Assembly (NCBI RefSeq): GCF_005796185.1
Contig: NZ_VAHM01000010.1
Location: forward strand, 1-64,000
From: Pseudarthrobacter sp. NamB4
Lineage (GTDB): Bacteria > Actinomycetota > Actinomycetes > Actinomycetales > Micrococcaceae
Direction of reading: 5' to 3'
DNA length: 64,000 bases
In this document: positions 7,832 to 15,991 of the stretch, piece by piece
Layout: each line of letters starts with the position of its first letter
How positions within the stretch are numbered: position 1 is the first letter of the stretch
Translations under genes and position numbers: made by a program
The notes under the pieces: model-generated
The model's database searches: none
The model's input: only the letters and a program-made list of their open reading frames with translations
Told to the model about the DNA's origin: nothing

Positions 7832-9904
7832 ATGGCGAGCTACCAGCCGCACGCGCAAAAGCCGGTATTCCCTCATCCGGAGCCGAACCACCACGGTCAG
7901 GCACGCCAGGGTGCGGAATTCATGGCCAGCCAGCTTAAAGGCGAGAATGCAGCAGTCCGCGAACTGCTGCTGGCGTTGTCAGTGGGTTTTTCCCTGCCAG
8001 GACCGCTGCCTTCCGACCTGCAGCGCAAGCTCGACGCCAACGGGGTGGAAAGCCTGGATGCGCTGATACAACGGGCAGAGTCCTCGGGCCTTTTGACTCC
8101 TGACGGTACTGTCGTGGGCCCGGCGCAGCACGCGCTGCTCGCTGTCGCCCCCACCACCAAGGTGCACGCGCTCCAGCGGGAGTTGGTAAACGTATACGCC
8201 GCGAACGGTCAGCCGCTGGGTGATCTCGCCCGGGACCTGGCCCGTGCCGGCCTCGCAGATCCGCGCGTGGCAGCTGAACTCGAGCAGGCCGGCGACAACG
8301 CGCTCGAACGCGATCCCGGCTTGGCCTACCAGCTCTACGATGAGGCACTGCTGGCAGGCAGTGACGACAAAGCCACGGCGGCGCGACGTGCGCAGGCCGC
8401 CGCCGCCAGCGGTGACCTTGACACTGCCACCCGGATCGTCGACACCCTGCTGGTGCAGAAGGACCCACCGGACGTCCGCCGTTCCGTGGATGTTGCCGCC
8501 GCGGTCTGGGCCCAGCGGGGCATGCTGGCACGTGGGGCCGAGGTCTACAGCTGGCTCGGATCCTCCCGTGTGGGTGCGTCCGCACCTCTTGCTGCCGTAG
8601 CCATGATTGGCTGCGGAGACCGGTCCGGCGCCGAAGGCATCTTCCGCGCGGACGCACCGCCCGCATCGCCCACACTGCTCGCGGCCACCCTTGCCCAGAT
8701 CGGCAAGGGCATCTTCCAGTCGCTTGACGGAAACCCGCACCAGGGCCTGCAGATGCTCATCCACGCTTCAGATATGTTCAACGCGGCCAGGGCTGCACTT
8801 CCGCTGCCGGAGATGCCCGCTACGCTGGCGGCACTGATGGCCCTGCACAGCGGCGAGCCAAACCTGGCGGAAACCATCTGCAGGTCTGCCGCAGCCGCTG
8901 GCCAGGGCGGCGACACCGCGCAGCCACGACTGTTCCTCCTGCAAGCGTGGTCGGCGATGATGCAGGACAGGCTCGAGGACGCCCGGCTCGCCATCAATGA
9001 GGCATCAAAGGCAAACCACTGGCCCCTGGTGCCGCGTGACGAGTTCCTGTGTTCTGCCCTGGAAGTGGGCCTCGCCCGGCGTAACGGTGACTTTCCTGAA
9101 CTCATCAAGGCATGGGAGCGGGCTCGTGAAGCGATGCTGCACACGGCAGTTGACCTCTACAGCCTCCTGCCATGGGGCGAACTCATGATCGCGGCCGCCC
9201 GCCTTCGGGAGAACCGCAGGGTGGCTCCCTACCTTCAGGAGGCATGGGACCTGCTGGAGCGCTTGGGAAACCCGCCCTTGTGGGCCGTGCCGTTCCATTG
9301 GTCCGCAGTCCAGGCGGCCCTGTTGAACGAAAGCCCCGCCGAACTGGCACCCCATGCAGCGGCACTGGCACGGGCCGCAGGGCAAAGCCATCTCGCAGCC
9401 GTACTGGCCTCAGCCGGCAAAGCCTGGGTCACTGTTCTGGCGGAGAGGTTCCATCCCGATGATGTCGAGGCGGCGGCAAGGGGCCTGGGCGGGGTGGGAA
9501 TGCCCTGGGAAGGGGCCAGGCTTGCCGGGCACGCCGCAGCCCGCGCACACGAACGCAAGGACATGGTGCGCCTGCTGTCCTGCGCCCGCGACCTCCATCC
9601 GCAGGCGAGCCCGGGCGGCTCGGGAACGCCCCCGTCGCCTGAATCCCACAGTGCTCCCCCCGCTGAAACGGGTAACGGCATCCACCCGGACGGCGCAGGC
9701 CTGAGCGAGCGGGAGAAGGAAGTGGCCAGGCTGGTGCTGGACGGCAAAACATACCGGGAAATCGGCGAAGCCATTTATATCTCCCCCCGCACCGCTGAGC
9801 ACCACATTGCCCGGATGCGCCGCCGGCTCGGCGCGGAGAACCGGTCTGACCTGATGGCCAAGCTGCGCCTTGCCCTGGGCCCGGAAGACCAGTCCCATGA
9901 CTAG
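7832..9904 (+). CDS. LuxR-type transcriptional regulator
   Basis: This 690-residue protein ends in a LuxR/GerE helix-turn-helix (about residues 623-682: LSEREKEVARLV, TYREIGEAIYISPRTAEHH). The region before it is alpha-helical and Ala/Leu-rich, like a degenerate tetratricopeptide or MalT-type sensor region. I see no P-loop, so it is not a complete LAL-type ATPase regulator. ATG 7832 begins 1 base after the Hsp70 stop; ATG 7922 is an alternative. Placement between the Hsp70 and iniB-like genes suggests it controls this cluster, as the LuxR-type protein IniR does for mycobacterial iniBAC. That role is inference. Confidence 0.85.
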   Translation: MASYQPHAQKPVFPHPEPNHHGQARQGAEFMASQLKGENAAVRELLLALSVGFSLPGPLPSDLQRKLDANGVESLDALIQRAESSGLLTPDGTVVGPAQHALLAVAPTTKVHALQRELVNVYAANGQPLGDLARDLARAGLADPRVAAELEQAGDNALERDPGLAYQLYDEALLAGSDDKATAARRAQAAAASGDLDTATRIVDTLLVQKDPPDVRRSVDVAAAVWAQRGMLARGAEVYSWLGSSRVGASAPLAAVAMIGCGDRSGAEGIFRADAPPASPTLLAATLAQIGKGIFQSLDGNPHQGLQMLIHASDMFNAARAALPLPEMPATLAALMALHSGEPNLAETICRSAAAAGQGGDTAQPRLFLLQAWSAMMQDRLEDARLAINEASKANHWPLVPRDEFLCSALEVGLARRNGDFPELIKAWERAREAMLHTAVDLYSLLPWGELMIAAARLRENRRVAPYLQEAWDLLERLGNPPLWAVPFHWSAVQAALLNESPAELAPHAAALARAAGQSHLAAVLASAGKAWVTVLAERFHPDDVEAAARGLGGVGMPWEGARLAGHAAARAHERKDMVRLLSCARDLHPQASPGGSGTPPSPESHSAPPAETGNGIHPDGAGLSEREKEVARLVLDGKTYREIGEAIYISPRTAEHHIARMRRRLGAENRSDLMAKLRLALGPEDQSHD

Positions 9905-10000
9905 TCCCCCTAACACCCCTAACAGAGCCCATGATGGTTCCCCACAAGGGGCGCTGCCGGTACGGGGGACCCGCCCGATGCCGGAGCCCCGGCAGGAACA

Positions 10001-10012
10001 CTACCTTTGGTG
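10001..10012 (+). promoter_or_regulatory. Putative promoter element of the iniB-like gene
   Basis: CTACCTTTGGTG matches the element at 5714-5724 before the Hsp70 gene apart from one extra T. It lies in the 162-bp gap after the LuxR gene, the only large gap in the cluster, so iniB-iniA-iniC may have its own promoter. A GC-rich dyad (GCCGG/CCGGC) and a CCCCTAACA direct repeat lie just upstream. Confidence 0.45.
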
Positions 10013-10066
10013 CAAGTCAGCATCAGGACCGGGGAACTGCACAAGAGAAGATTTGAGGGCCAGCAC

Positions 10067-10777
10067 ATGACAGTCGCAAAGGACGTCGTCCAGTTCCTGA
10101 TGAACATCTTCGGAGACCGCCAGGCTGCGCAGGAGTTCCTGGACAATCCCGAAGGCGTGCTGCGGGACCACGGACTGGGCGGTCTGAGCTCCGCGGACGT
10201 TGACGCGGCCATGCCTGTGGTCCTGGACTACGCCCCCGTCAACGTCAATGCCTCCACCTTCGACAAAGTCTTAAACACCGGTGGCAGTAGCGGAGGCGGC
10301 GGCCCTCATGACGACCATGGACACGCGGTGGAACAACTTGCCCAGGTAGTGGCCAACTACTCCTACCCCTCCACTGCCGATGACCGCGCCGCCGTGCTGG
10401 ACCAACCACCGGCCCATAACATCTGGGCAGAGGGCGATGTTGAGCAGTGGTTCGACAACGATGCCGTTTTCGCAGGCCCTGCCGCAGGTGCCACCCCGGA
10501 GATGAGCTTCGCTGACATCCGCATCGACCACCTCTTTGACCTTGACGCCGGCACCGAAGCCGGGGTGGAGGAAACGGTCCCTGGGTCCTCCCCAGGCAAT
10601 TCCTCCGAGGATGCCCTCAGCCACCTGGTGGCCACGGATACCATCGAGGAGACCATCCTGGGCGCCGATGACGTTGAGTTCGGCTTGACCGGAGACGAAT
10701 CGGGCACCATTGACGCAGAAGATGACGCCGACGACGCTGGCGGGGAGGCGGCAGACTACCTGGAGTTTGGTGCCTAG
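10067..10777 (+). CDS. iniB: IniB N-terminal domain-containing protein
   Basis: This 236-residue protein starts with an IniB-type N-terminal domain (about residues 1-60: VQFLMNIFGDRQAAQEFLDNP, then GLGGLSSADVDAAMPVV), followed by a Gly/His linker and a strongly acidic C-terminal tail. The mycobacterial counterpart IniB has a long Gly-rich tail, which is missing here. ATG 10067 is chosen because the domain begins there; upstream in-frame starts add unrelated residues. No signal peptide or membrane segment is visible. Function is unknown even in mycobacteria. The gene is followed by two dynamin-like GTPase genes, as in iniBAC. Confidence 0.8.
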   Translation: MTVAKDVVQFLMNIFGDRQAAQEFLDNPEGVLRDHGLGGLSSADVDAAMPVVLDYAPVNVNASTFDKVLNTGGSSGGGGPHDDHGHAVEQLAQVVANYSYPSTADDRAAVLDQPPAHNIWAEGDVEQWFDNDAVFAGPAAGATPEMSFADIRIDHLFDLDAGTEAGVEETVPGSSPGNSSEDALSHLVATDTIEETILGADDVEFGLTGDESGTIDAEDDADDAGGEAADYLEFGA

Positions 10778-10828
10778 CCGCCGGACCTGTCGTGGTAAGA
10801 ATTTGAGGCTCAGTGCGGAGGGCAGGCT

Positions 10829-12718
10829 GTGGCAGAAGCAGGACCGGCGACGCCGGCATCACCGGCAACGGCCGGGCAGCTGATCCAGCTCGTGGAGCAC
10901 GGCCTCCAGCTCGTCCGTACCAGAGACCGGGAGGATCTCCGAAAACGCCTGGACCTCACGTTGGGAAGGCTTAAGGATCCGAGTATCCGGGTCATCGTGG
11001 CGGGTGAGTTCAAGCAAGGCAAGAGCAAGTTCATCAATGCCCTGGTGGGTGCACCGGTATGCCCGGTTGACGACGACATTGCCACTTCCGTGCCCACCGT
11101 GGTCCGGTACGGGGACCCGGCCTCGGCTCTGATTCTGGTTCCCACGGCCGATGTAGACGGCGGCAATGAGACCAGGGTTGACCGCCAGCCGGTCCCCATC
11201 GCCGACCTTCCGGCCTATGTTTCCGAGCAGGGAAATCCCGGGAACAGCAAGAAGCTCCTCGCAGCGGAGATCAGCCTTCCCCGGAAGGTCCTGGCCGGCG
11301 GGCTCACCGTCATCGACTCACCCGGGGTGGGTGGCTTGGGGTCTGCACACACACTGGCCACCCTCGCGGCACTGCCCACCGCGGACGCAATGCTCCTGCT
11401 GTCGGACGCGTCGCAGGAATACACCGAACCGGAGCTTCGTTTCCTCCGCCAGGCCATGCGGATCACCCCGAACGTCGTAGCTGTCCTGACCAAGACCGAC
11501 CTCTACCCCGACTGGCGTCGGGTAGAGGAGATTGACCGTGCCCACCTCAACGAGTTCGGGTCCGATATCCCACTTTATGCCGTCTCCTCGGACCTGCGCC
11601 TTGAAGCTGCCCGGCTGCAGGACGGCGAGCTGAACGAGGAATCGGGCTTTCCTGCCTTGATTACCCACCTTCGTACCCGGATTGTGGGCGGGGCGCAGCG
11701 ACTCCAGGGCCGTTCTGTCAGCCAGGACCTTCTCACTGTCTGCGAAAACCTTGGCCTTTCCCTCCAATCCGAGCTTGAAGCACTCGAAAACCCTGAAGGC
11801 ACGCCGCAGATAATTGCGCAGCTCGAACTGGCAAGGGCGGAGGCCGACGACCTGCGCAAGCGGTCTGCACGCTGGCAGATCACGCTCAACGACGGTATCA
11901 GCGACCTCATCGCCGACATGGAATACGAGCTCCGCAATGGCCTCCGGCGCATCCAGCGTGAAGCCGAAGCCGCCATTGACGAGGGGGACCCGGGAGCTGC
12001 CTGGACCGATTTTTCCAGGTGGCTTGAGGTATCCACCGCCGCCGCCATCTCTGACACCTTCATCCTGACCAGTGAACGGGCGCAGTGGCTGGCTGCCCAG
12101 GTTGCTGATCATTTCACCGCGGATGAGGTGAGGCTGCCGGCGATGCACCTTTCCGACACTGCCGACGTGTTGGATCCTGTGGACGCGATGCCAGGGGTGG
12201 ACGCCGGACACATCAACCCGGTGCAAAAGGTGCTGATCGGTATGCGTGGTTCCTATGGGGGCGTACTGATGTTCGGGCTTCTGACAGGCATTTTCGGCAT
12301 GGCACTGATCAACCCGCTTTCCCTGGGTGCCGGCGTCCTGCTGGGGCGCAGGGCCTACCGGGAGGACAAGGAAGCACGGCTCAAACGCCGGCAGGGGGAA
12401 GCGAAGGCCCTGGTCCGGCGGCAGCTCGACGACGTTTCGTTCCAGGTGGGTAAGCAGCTGAAGGACCGGCTGAGGCTGGTGCAACGCTCCATCCGCGACC
12501 ACTTCACGGAAATAGCGGACGAACATCACCGTTCCCTGGCCGACTCGGTGTCCGCAGCGCAGAAAGCTGCCAATACCTACGCCCTGGAAAAAACCGCCCG
12601 CATCAAGGACATCAAGGCGGAGCTCAAGAAGGTGGATGCACTCCGTCGGGCTGCCGAAGCAGTTGCTGCGGAGGCGGCGCGTGAGGGAATCAGGGCTTCG
12701 GCAGGTGGTCCACCATGA
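10829..12718 (+). CDS. iniA: Dynamin-like GTPase, IniA-type
   Basis: This 629-residue protein is a large GTPase of the bacterial dynamin-like family. It has the P-loop GEFKQGKS (59-66), DSPGVGG (G3), and TKTD (G4), then long helical regions and a hydrophobic membrane-insertion segment at about 467-510. Mycobacterial IniA forms oligomers on membranes, mediates fission and is linked to cell-envelope drug tolerance. The start is GTG 10829, preceded by GGAGGG at 10817-10822. The stop overlaps the next gene's ATG by 4 bases (ATGA), so both GTPases are probably made together and may work as a heteromeric pair. Confidence 0.88.
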   Translation: MAEAGPATPASPATAGQLIQLVEHGLQLVRTRDREDLRKRLDLTLGRLKDPSIRVIVAGEFKQGKSKFINALVGAPVCPVDDDIATSVPTVVRYGDPASALILVPTADVDGGNETRVDRQPVPIADLPAYVSEQGNPGNSKKLLAAEISLPRKVLAGGLTVIDSPGVGGLGSAHTLATLAALPTADAMLLLSDASQEYTEPELRFLRQAMRITPNVVAVLTKTDLYPDWRRVEEIDRAHLNEFGSDIPLYAVSSDLRLEAARLQDGELNEESGFPALITHLRTRIVGGAQRLQGRSVSQDLLTVCENLGLSLQSELEALENPEGTPQIIAQLELARAEADDLRKRSARWQITLNDGISDLIADMEYELRNGLRRIQREAEAAIDEGDPGAAWTDFSRWLEVSTAAAISDTFILTSERAQWLAAQVADHFTADEVRLPAMHLSDTADVLDPVDAMPGVDAGHINPVQKVLIGMRGSYGGVLMFGLLTGIFGMALINPLSLGAGVLLGRRAYREDKEARLKRRQGEAKALVRRQLDDVSFQVGKQLKDRLRLVQRSIRDHFTEIADEHHRSLADSVSAAQKAANTYALEKTARIKDIKAELKKVDALRRAAEAVAAEAAREGIRASAGGPP

Positions 12719-14202
12719 CCGCTTCAACAGTTGCCGGTGCAGCCGGGCTGGTTCAGGAGGCATTGGAAACCTATGCCGATGATCCGGCAACTTCCGCCAA
12801 ACTCCAGGGAATGGCACGGCGGCTCGCGGAGCCGCTGCGCATTGCCATCGCCGGCATGGTGAAGGCCGGCAAATCCACGCTGCTGAACGCCATTATCGGC
12901 GAGGAGATCGCTCCCACTGATACACGGGAGTGCACCCGGATCATCACCTGGTACCGGCACGGACACACACCCCGCATCACCCTGTACCCCAAGAACGGCA
13001 ACCCGCGGACCTTGCCGGTCAAACGCGTGGATGGACGCCTGGTGTTCGTGCTCGGCGATGTGGCGGCGGCCGACGTGGACCGGTTGGAGGTGGAGTGGCC
13101 GTCCCCGGCGCTGCGGAACATGACCCTGATCGATACTCCCGGCATCGCTTCCCTGTCCCACGATGTCTCCGCCCGCTCCACCGCCTTCCTTGCTCCGGCG
13201 GATACCCACTCTGAAGCGGACGCCGTCATCTACCTGATGCGCCACATGCACGCAGCCGACCTCCGGTTCCTCGAATCCTTCCGGGACACCGAAGCGGGAC
13301 GCTCAGGCACGGTTAACGCAATCGCCGTGCTCTCTCGGGCGGATGAGGTAGGCGGAGGCCGCATCGATTCCCTGCTGTCTGCCGGAGAGATCGCGGACAG
13401 GTACCGGCGTGACCATAACCTGCGGAGACTCGCCTTGGGCGTGGTGCCGGTGGCAGGGCTCCTGGCCCAGAGCGCCCGGACGATGCGCCAGCAGGACTTC
13501 GAGGCTCTTCAACTGCTCGCCGGTATGGCCCGCGGGGACCGCGAGAAGGCGCTGCTTTCGGCCGACAGGTTCATCCGCTCCACCGGTCCGGAAGGGCTGA
13601 CGGCGGAAGTCAAAGCCGCATTGCTCGCAAGGTATGGGCTGTTTGGTATCCGGCTGGCTGTAGTCCTGATCCCCAACGGATTCAGCGAACCCACCCCACT
13701 GGCCCACGAGCTCGCCAGGCGCAGTGGCCTGGATCCCTTGCTGGACCTGCTGGGCCGCCAGTTCCAGGCACGTGCAGAAGCACTGAAGGCACGGACCGCC
13801 CTGGTGGGGGTGGAATCCCTGCTGCGCACTTCGCCACGTCCGGGGACGGAGCACCTGGCCGCGTCTCTGGAACGGCTGCAGGCCAACGCCCACGAGTTCC
13901 GCGAACTACGGTTGCTGGCTACTCTCCGCACCAGGGGCGTGCCGCTCAGCCCTGAACTGGCTGCCGAGGCCGAGGCCTTGATCGGAGGGCGGGGCGCTGC
14001 AGCCCACATGCGGTTGGGGCTGGAAACGGATGCGAGTTCCAACGAAATTGCCGACGAAGCACGCCGCTGCCTGCTCCGGTGGCGCGCCCTGGCCGAGAAC
14101 CCGCTGACAGACCGCGCAGCCCTGGACGCCTGCCGGGTTGTCATCCGCAGTTGCGAAGGCCTGGTGGCAGAGTCGTTCGCCCGGCAGCGCCTACCGGCGT
14201 AG
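12715..14202 (+). CDS. iniC: Dynamin-like GTPase, IniC-type
   Basis: This 495-residue GTPase has the P-loop GMVKAGKST (47-55), DTPGIASLS (G3) and a SRADE motif in the G4 position, which deviates from the usual N/TKxD. It lacks the obvious hydrophobic loop seen in the upstream GTPase, so the pair may divide labour, with the first contacting the membrane. The ATG overlaps the iniA-like stop. It is the last gene of the five-gene cluster, and the convergent neighbour begins 36 bp on. Assignment to IniC rests on order and domain layout. Confidence 0.85.
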   Translation: MTASTVAGAAGLVQEALETYADDPATSAKLQGMARRLAEPLRIAIAGMVKAGKSTLLNAIIGEEIAPTDTRECTRIITWYRHGHTPRITLYPKNGNPRTLPVKRVDGRLVFVLGDVAAADVDRLEVEWPSPALRNMTLIDTPGIASLSHDVSARSTAFLAPADTHSEADAVIYLMRHMHAADLRFLESFRDTEAGRSGTVNAIAVLSRADEVGGGRIDSLLSAGEIADRYRRDHNLRRLALGVVPVAGLLAQSARTMRQQDFEALQLLAGMARGDREKALLSADRFIRSTGPEGLTAEVKAALLARYGLFGIRLAVVLIPNGFSEPTPLAHELARRSGLDPLLDLLGRQFQARAEALKARTALVGVESLLRTSPRPGTEHLAASLERLQANAHEFRELRLLATLRTRGVPLSPELAAEAEALIGGRGAAAHMRLGLETDASSNEIADEARRCLLRWRALAENPLTDRAALDACRVVIRSCEGLVAESFARQRLPA

Positions 14203-14237
14203 CCGCGGTCCCGCCACGGCCGCAATGAGTCCGGAAT

Positions 14238-14630
14238 CTATTTCAGGCCGTCGGTATCGTGTTCGTCGGTCTCATGCTTGTCCTTGCCGCCGTCGTCGTC
14301 CTTTGCTTTGGCATCAAGTTCATCCTTGAGCTTTTTCAGCCGTGCTGCCTCGGCTTCCTTGCGGCGCCGGATTTCAAGGTTGCGGAGGAATTCGGGATCG
14401 TCGTCGGGGGCAGTGGGACCCCGGTGGTTCTGGCGCTGCGGGGGAGTGCCCCGTGGCCGGCCAATCAGGAGCCACAAGATAGCGCCGACAACCGGCAGCA
14501 CGATCATGACCACGATCCAGGCGGGTTTGGAAATCCCTCGCGTAAGGCGCCCGTCGGTGCGGATCACGTCCACGAGGCCATACACGAAGATGACGAGGAC
14601 TGCCACGGCCAAAGCCACACGGAGGAGCAT
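14238..14630 (-). CDS. PLDc_N domain membrane protein
   Basis: This 130-residue protein has two transmembrane helices (LLRVALAVAVLVIFVYGLVD, and WIVVMIVLPVVGAILWLLIG ending in RPRG), which match the phospholipase D N-terminal (PLDc_N) small-membrane-protein family. The cytoplasmic tail is charged and ends in an Asp/His-rich, Lys-rich segment. No catalytic phospholipase domain is present. I chose ATG 14630, preceded by a GAC TTA-rich leader, because the longer frame to 14756 overlaps the divergent gene's promoter and lacks homology. Function unknown. Confidence 0.8.
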   Translation of the reverse strand: MLLRVALAVAVLVIFVYGLVDVIRTDGRLTRGISKPAWIVVMIVLPVVGAILWLLIGRPRGTPPQRQNHRGPTAPDDDPEFLRNLEIRRRKEAEAARLKKLKDELDAKAKDDDGGKDKHETDEHDTDGLK

Positions 14631-14680
14631 GCCATTAAGTCTATCGTCAGCGGGCGCAGGGGCCCCGGGCGGGAAGCGGC

Positions 14681-14686
14681 TAAACT
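14681..14686 (+). promoter_or_regulatory. -10 box of a leaderless transcript (DUF4229 gene)
   Basis: TAAACT ends 5 bases before the GTG start at 14692, so transcription would begin at or next to the start codon. No Shine-Dalgarno sequence is present. Confidence 0.5.
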
Positions 14687-14691
14687 TGAAT

Positions 14692-15003
14692 GTGGCCTTT
14701 TTGAAATATTCCCTGATCCGCCTGGCTCTGTTTGCGCCCCTGTTCGTGCTATTCACCTTCCTGGGCCTGGGCGCCCTGATGTCCGTGATCTGTGCAGCCC
14801 TGATTGCGTTCGCCGTCAGCTACCTGTTCTTCCAGAAGCAGCGGGATGAAGCAGCGGCCGCCCTGCACCACCGTTTCTCCGGCAAGGCGAAGCCGCTCCG
14901 CTCCGCCGGCGAGGTCCAGGATGCGCACGCGGAGGACGCACTGCTGGATGCCAACCCGGACGTGACCATCAGCAACGACGTGAAGGACCGCAAGAGGGCC
15001 TGA
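14692..15003 (+). CDS. DUF4229 domain-containing membrane protein
   Basis: This 103-residue protein begins AFLKYSLIRLALF and has two closely spaced hydrophobic helices (about residues 8-50) followed by a charged cytoplasmic tail, the usual layout of DUF4229 proteins. GTG 14692 was chosen over the in-frame upstream starts because family members begin at this residue and a -10 box lies just before it. It converges with menA, whose stop is 41 bp away. DUF4229 genes commonly lie beside men genes in actinobacteria, but the function is unknown. Confidence 0.82.
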   Translation: MAFLKYSLIRLALFAPLFVLFTFLGLGALMSVICAALIAFAVSYLFFQKQRDEAAAALHHRFSGKAKPLRSAGEVQDAHAEDALLDANPDVTISNDVKDRKRA

Positions 15004-15043
15004 GCGGCTCCGGCAACCAGTCCCGGAACGTCCGGCAACGCCA

Positions 15044-15925
15044 CTAGAAACCGTGGCTAAGCACCAGTCCCAGTGAAAACAGCAGGCTGTAGCCGAGGTT
15101 GATGAGCCCGGTTTGTTTCAGGACCGGGATGAGGCTCTTGCGCTTGCGCCCGTTGATCATCAGCCAGGCAGGCATAAGGCAGGCCGGAATCAGCAGGAGC
15201 ACAATCAGCATCCATGGCCGGCCGGGGGCCAGGACTACCACCAGCAGGATGGCCACCGCCAACATCAGCACATAGCTTTCCCGGGCATGCTTGTCGCCCA
15301 GGCGGACGGCAAGCGTCTTCTTGCCCGCCTGCGTGTCCGTGGGGATGTCCCGGACGTTGTTGGCCATGAGCAGGGCCGTGGCGATGAGTCCGGTGCCGAT
15401 GGCGCCAATGATGGCGGGCAGGTTGATTTGTCCGGCCTGGGTATAGGTGGTGCCCAGGGTGGCCACCAGCCCGAAGAACACGAACACGAAAACGTCACCC
15501 AGGCCCATGTACCCGTACGGGTTCTTGCCCCCCGTGTAGCCCCACGCAGCCATCACGCAGCCCAGTCCCACCAGGATCAGCCACCAACTCTGGGTGATGA
15601 TCACCAGGATCAGCCCGAACGCCATGGCTGCGGCGAAGGCGCCAAACGCAGCGCGCTTGACGTGTTCGGGGCTTGCCGCGCCGGATCCCACCAGCCGCAG
15701 CGGGCCCACGCGGTCGTCGTCCGTGCCGCGGATGCCGTCGGAATAGTCGTTCGCGAAGTTCACGCCCACCTGCAGCAGGAGTGCCACCAGCGCCGCGAGG
15801 ATGGCGTTGGGCAGAAGGAACGAATCCATCTCATAGGCGGCGGCGGAGCCGATCAGCACCGGCGCAATCGCTGCGGGCAGCGTCCGGAGTCGGGCGCCTT
15901 GGATCCATTGTGCGGCTGTGGCCAC
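15044..15925 (-). CDS. menA: 1,4-dihydroxy-2-naphthoate polyprenyltransferase MenA
   Basis: This 293-residue integral membrane prenyltransferase of the UbiA superfamily attaches the polyprenyl chain to 1,4-dihydroxy-2-naphthoate, giving demethylmenaquinone. The Mg-diphosphate binding motif NFANDYSDGIRGTDDD (about residues 57-72) is intact, and a second Asp-rich site lies in RDIPTDTQAGKKTLA. About eight hydrophobic helices are visible. The start is GTG 15925, with GAGG about 10 bases upstream. It sits next to menE and menB on the same strand, although a 66-bp gap suggests a separate promoter. Confidence 0.95.
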   Translation of the reverse strand: MATAAQWIQGARLRTLPAAIAPVLIGSAAAYEMDSFLLPNAILAALVALLLQVGVNFANDYSDGIRGTDDDRVGPLRLVGSGAASPEHVKRAAFGAFAAAMAFGLILVIITQSWWLILVGLGCVMAAWGYTGGKNPYGYMGLGDVFVFVFFGLVATLGTTYTQAGQINLPAIIGAIGTGLIATALLMANNVRDIPTDTQAGKKTLAVRLGDKHARESYVLMLAVAILLVVVLAPGRPWMLIVLLLIPACLMPAWLMINGRKRKSLIPVLKQTGLINLGYSLLFSLGLVLSHGF

Positions 15926-15991
15926 GGTCAGTACCTCGCGTGTGGTTGGGGAAGTCGGCAGGGGGACCCTGCCGGGTGGTGCAGGTCTACT

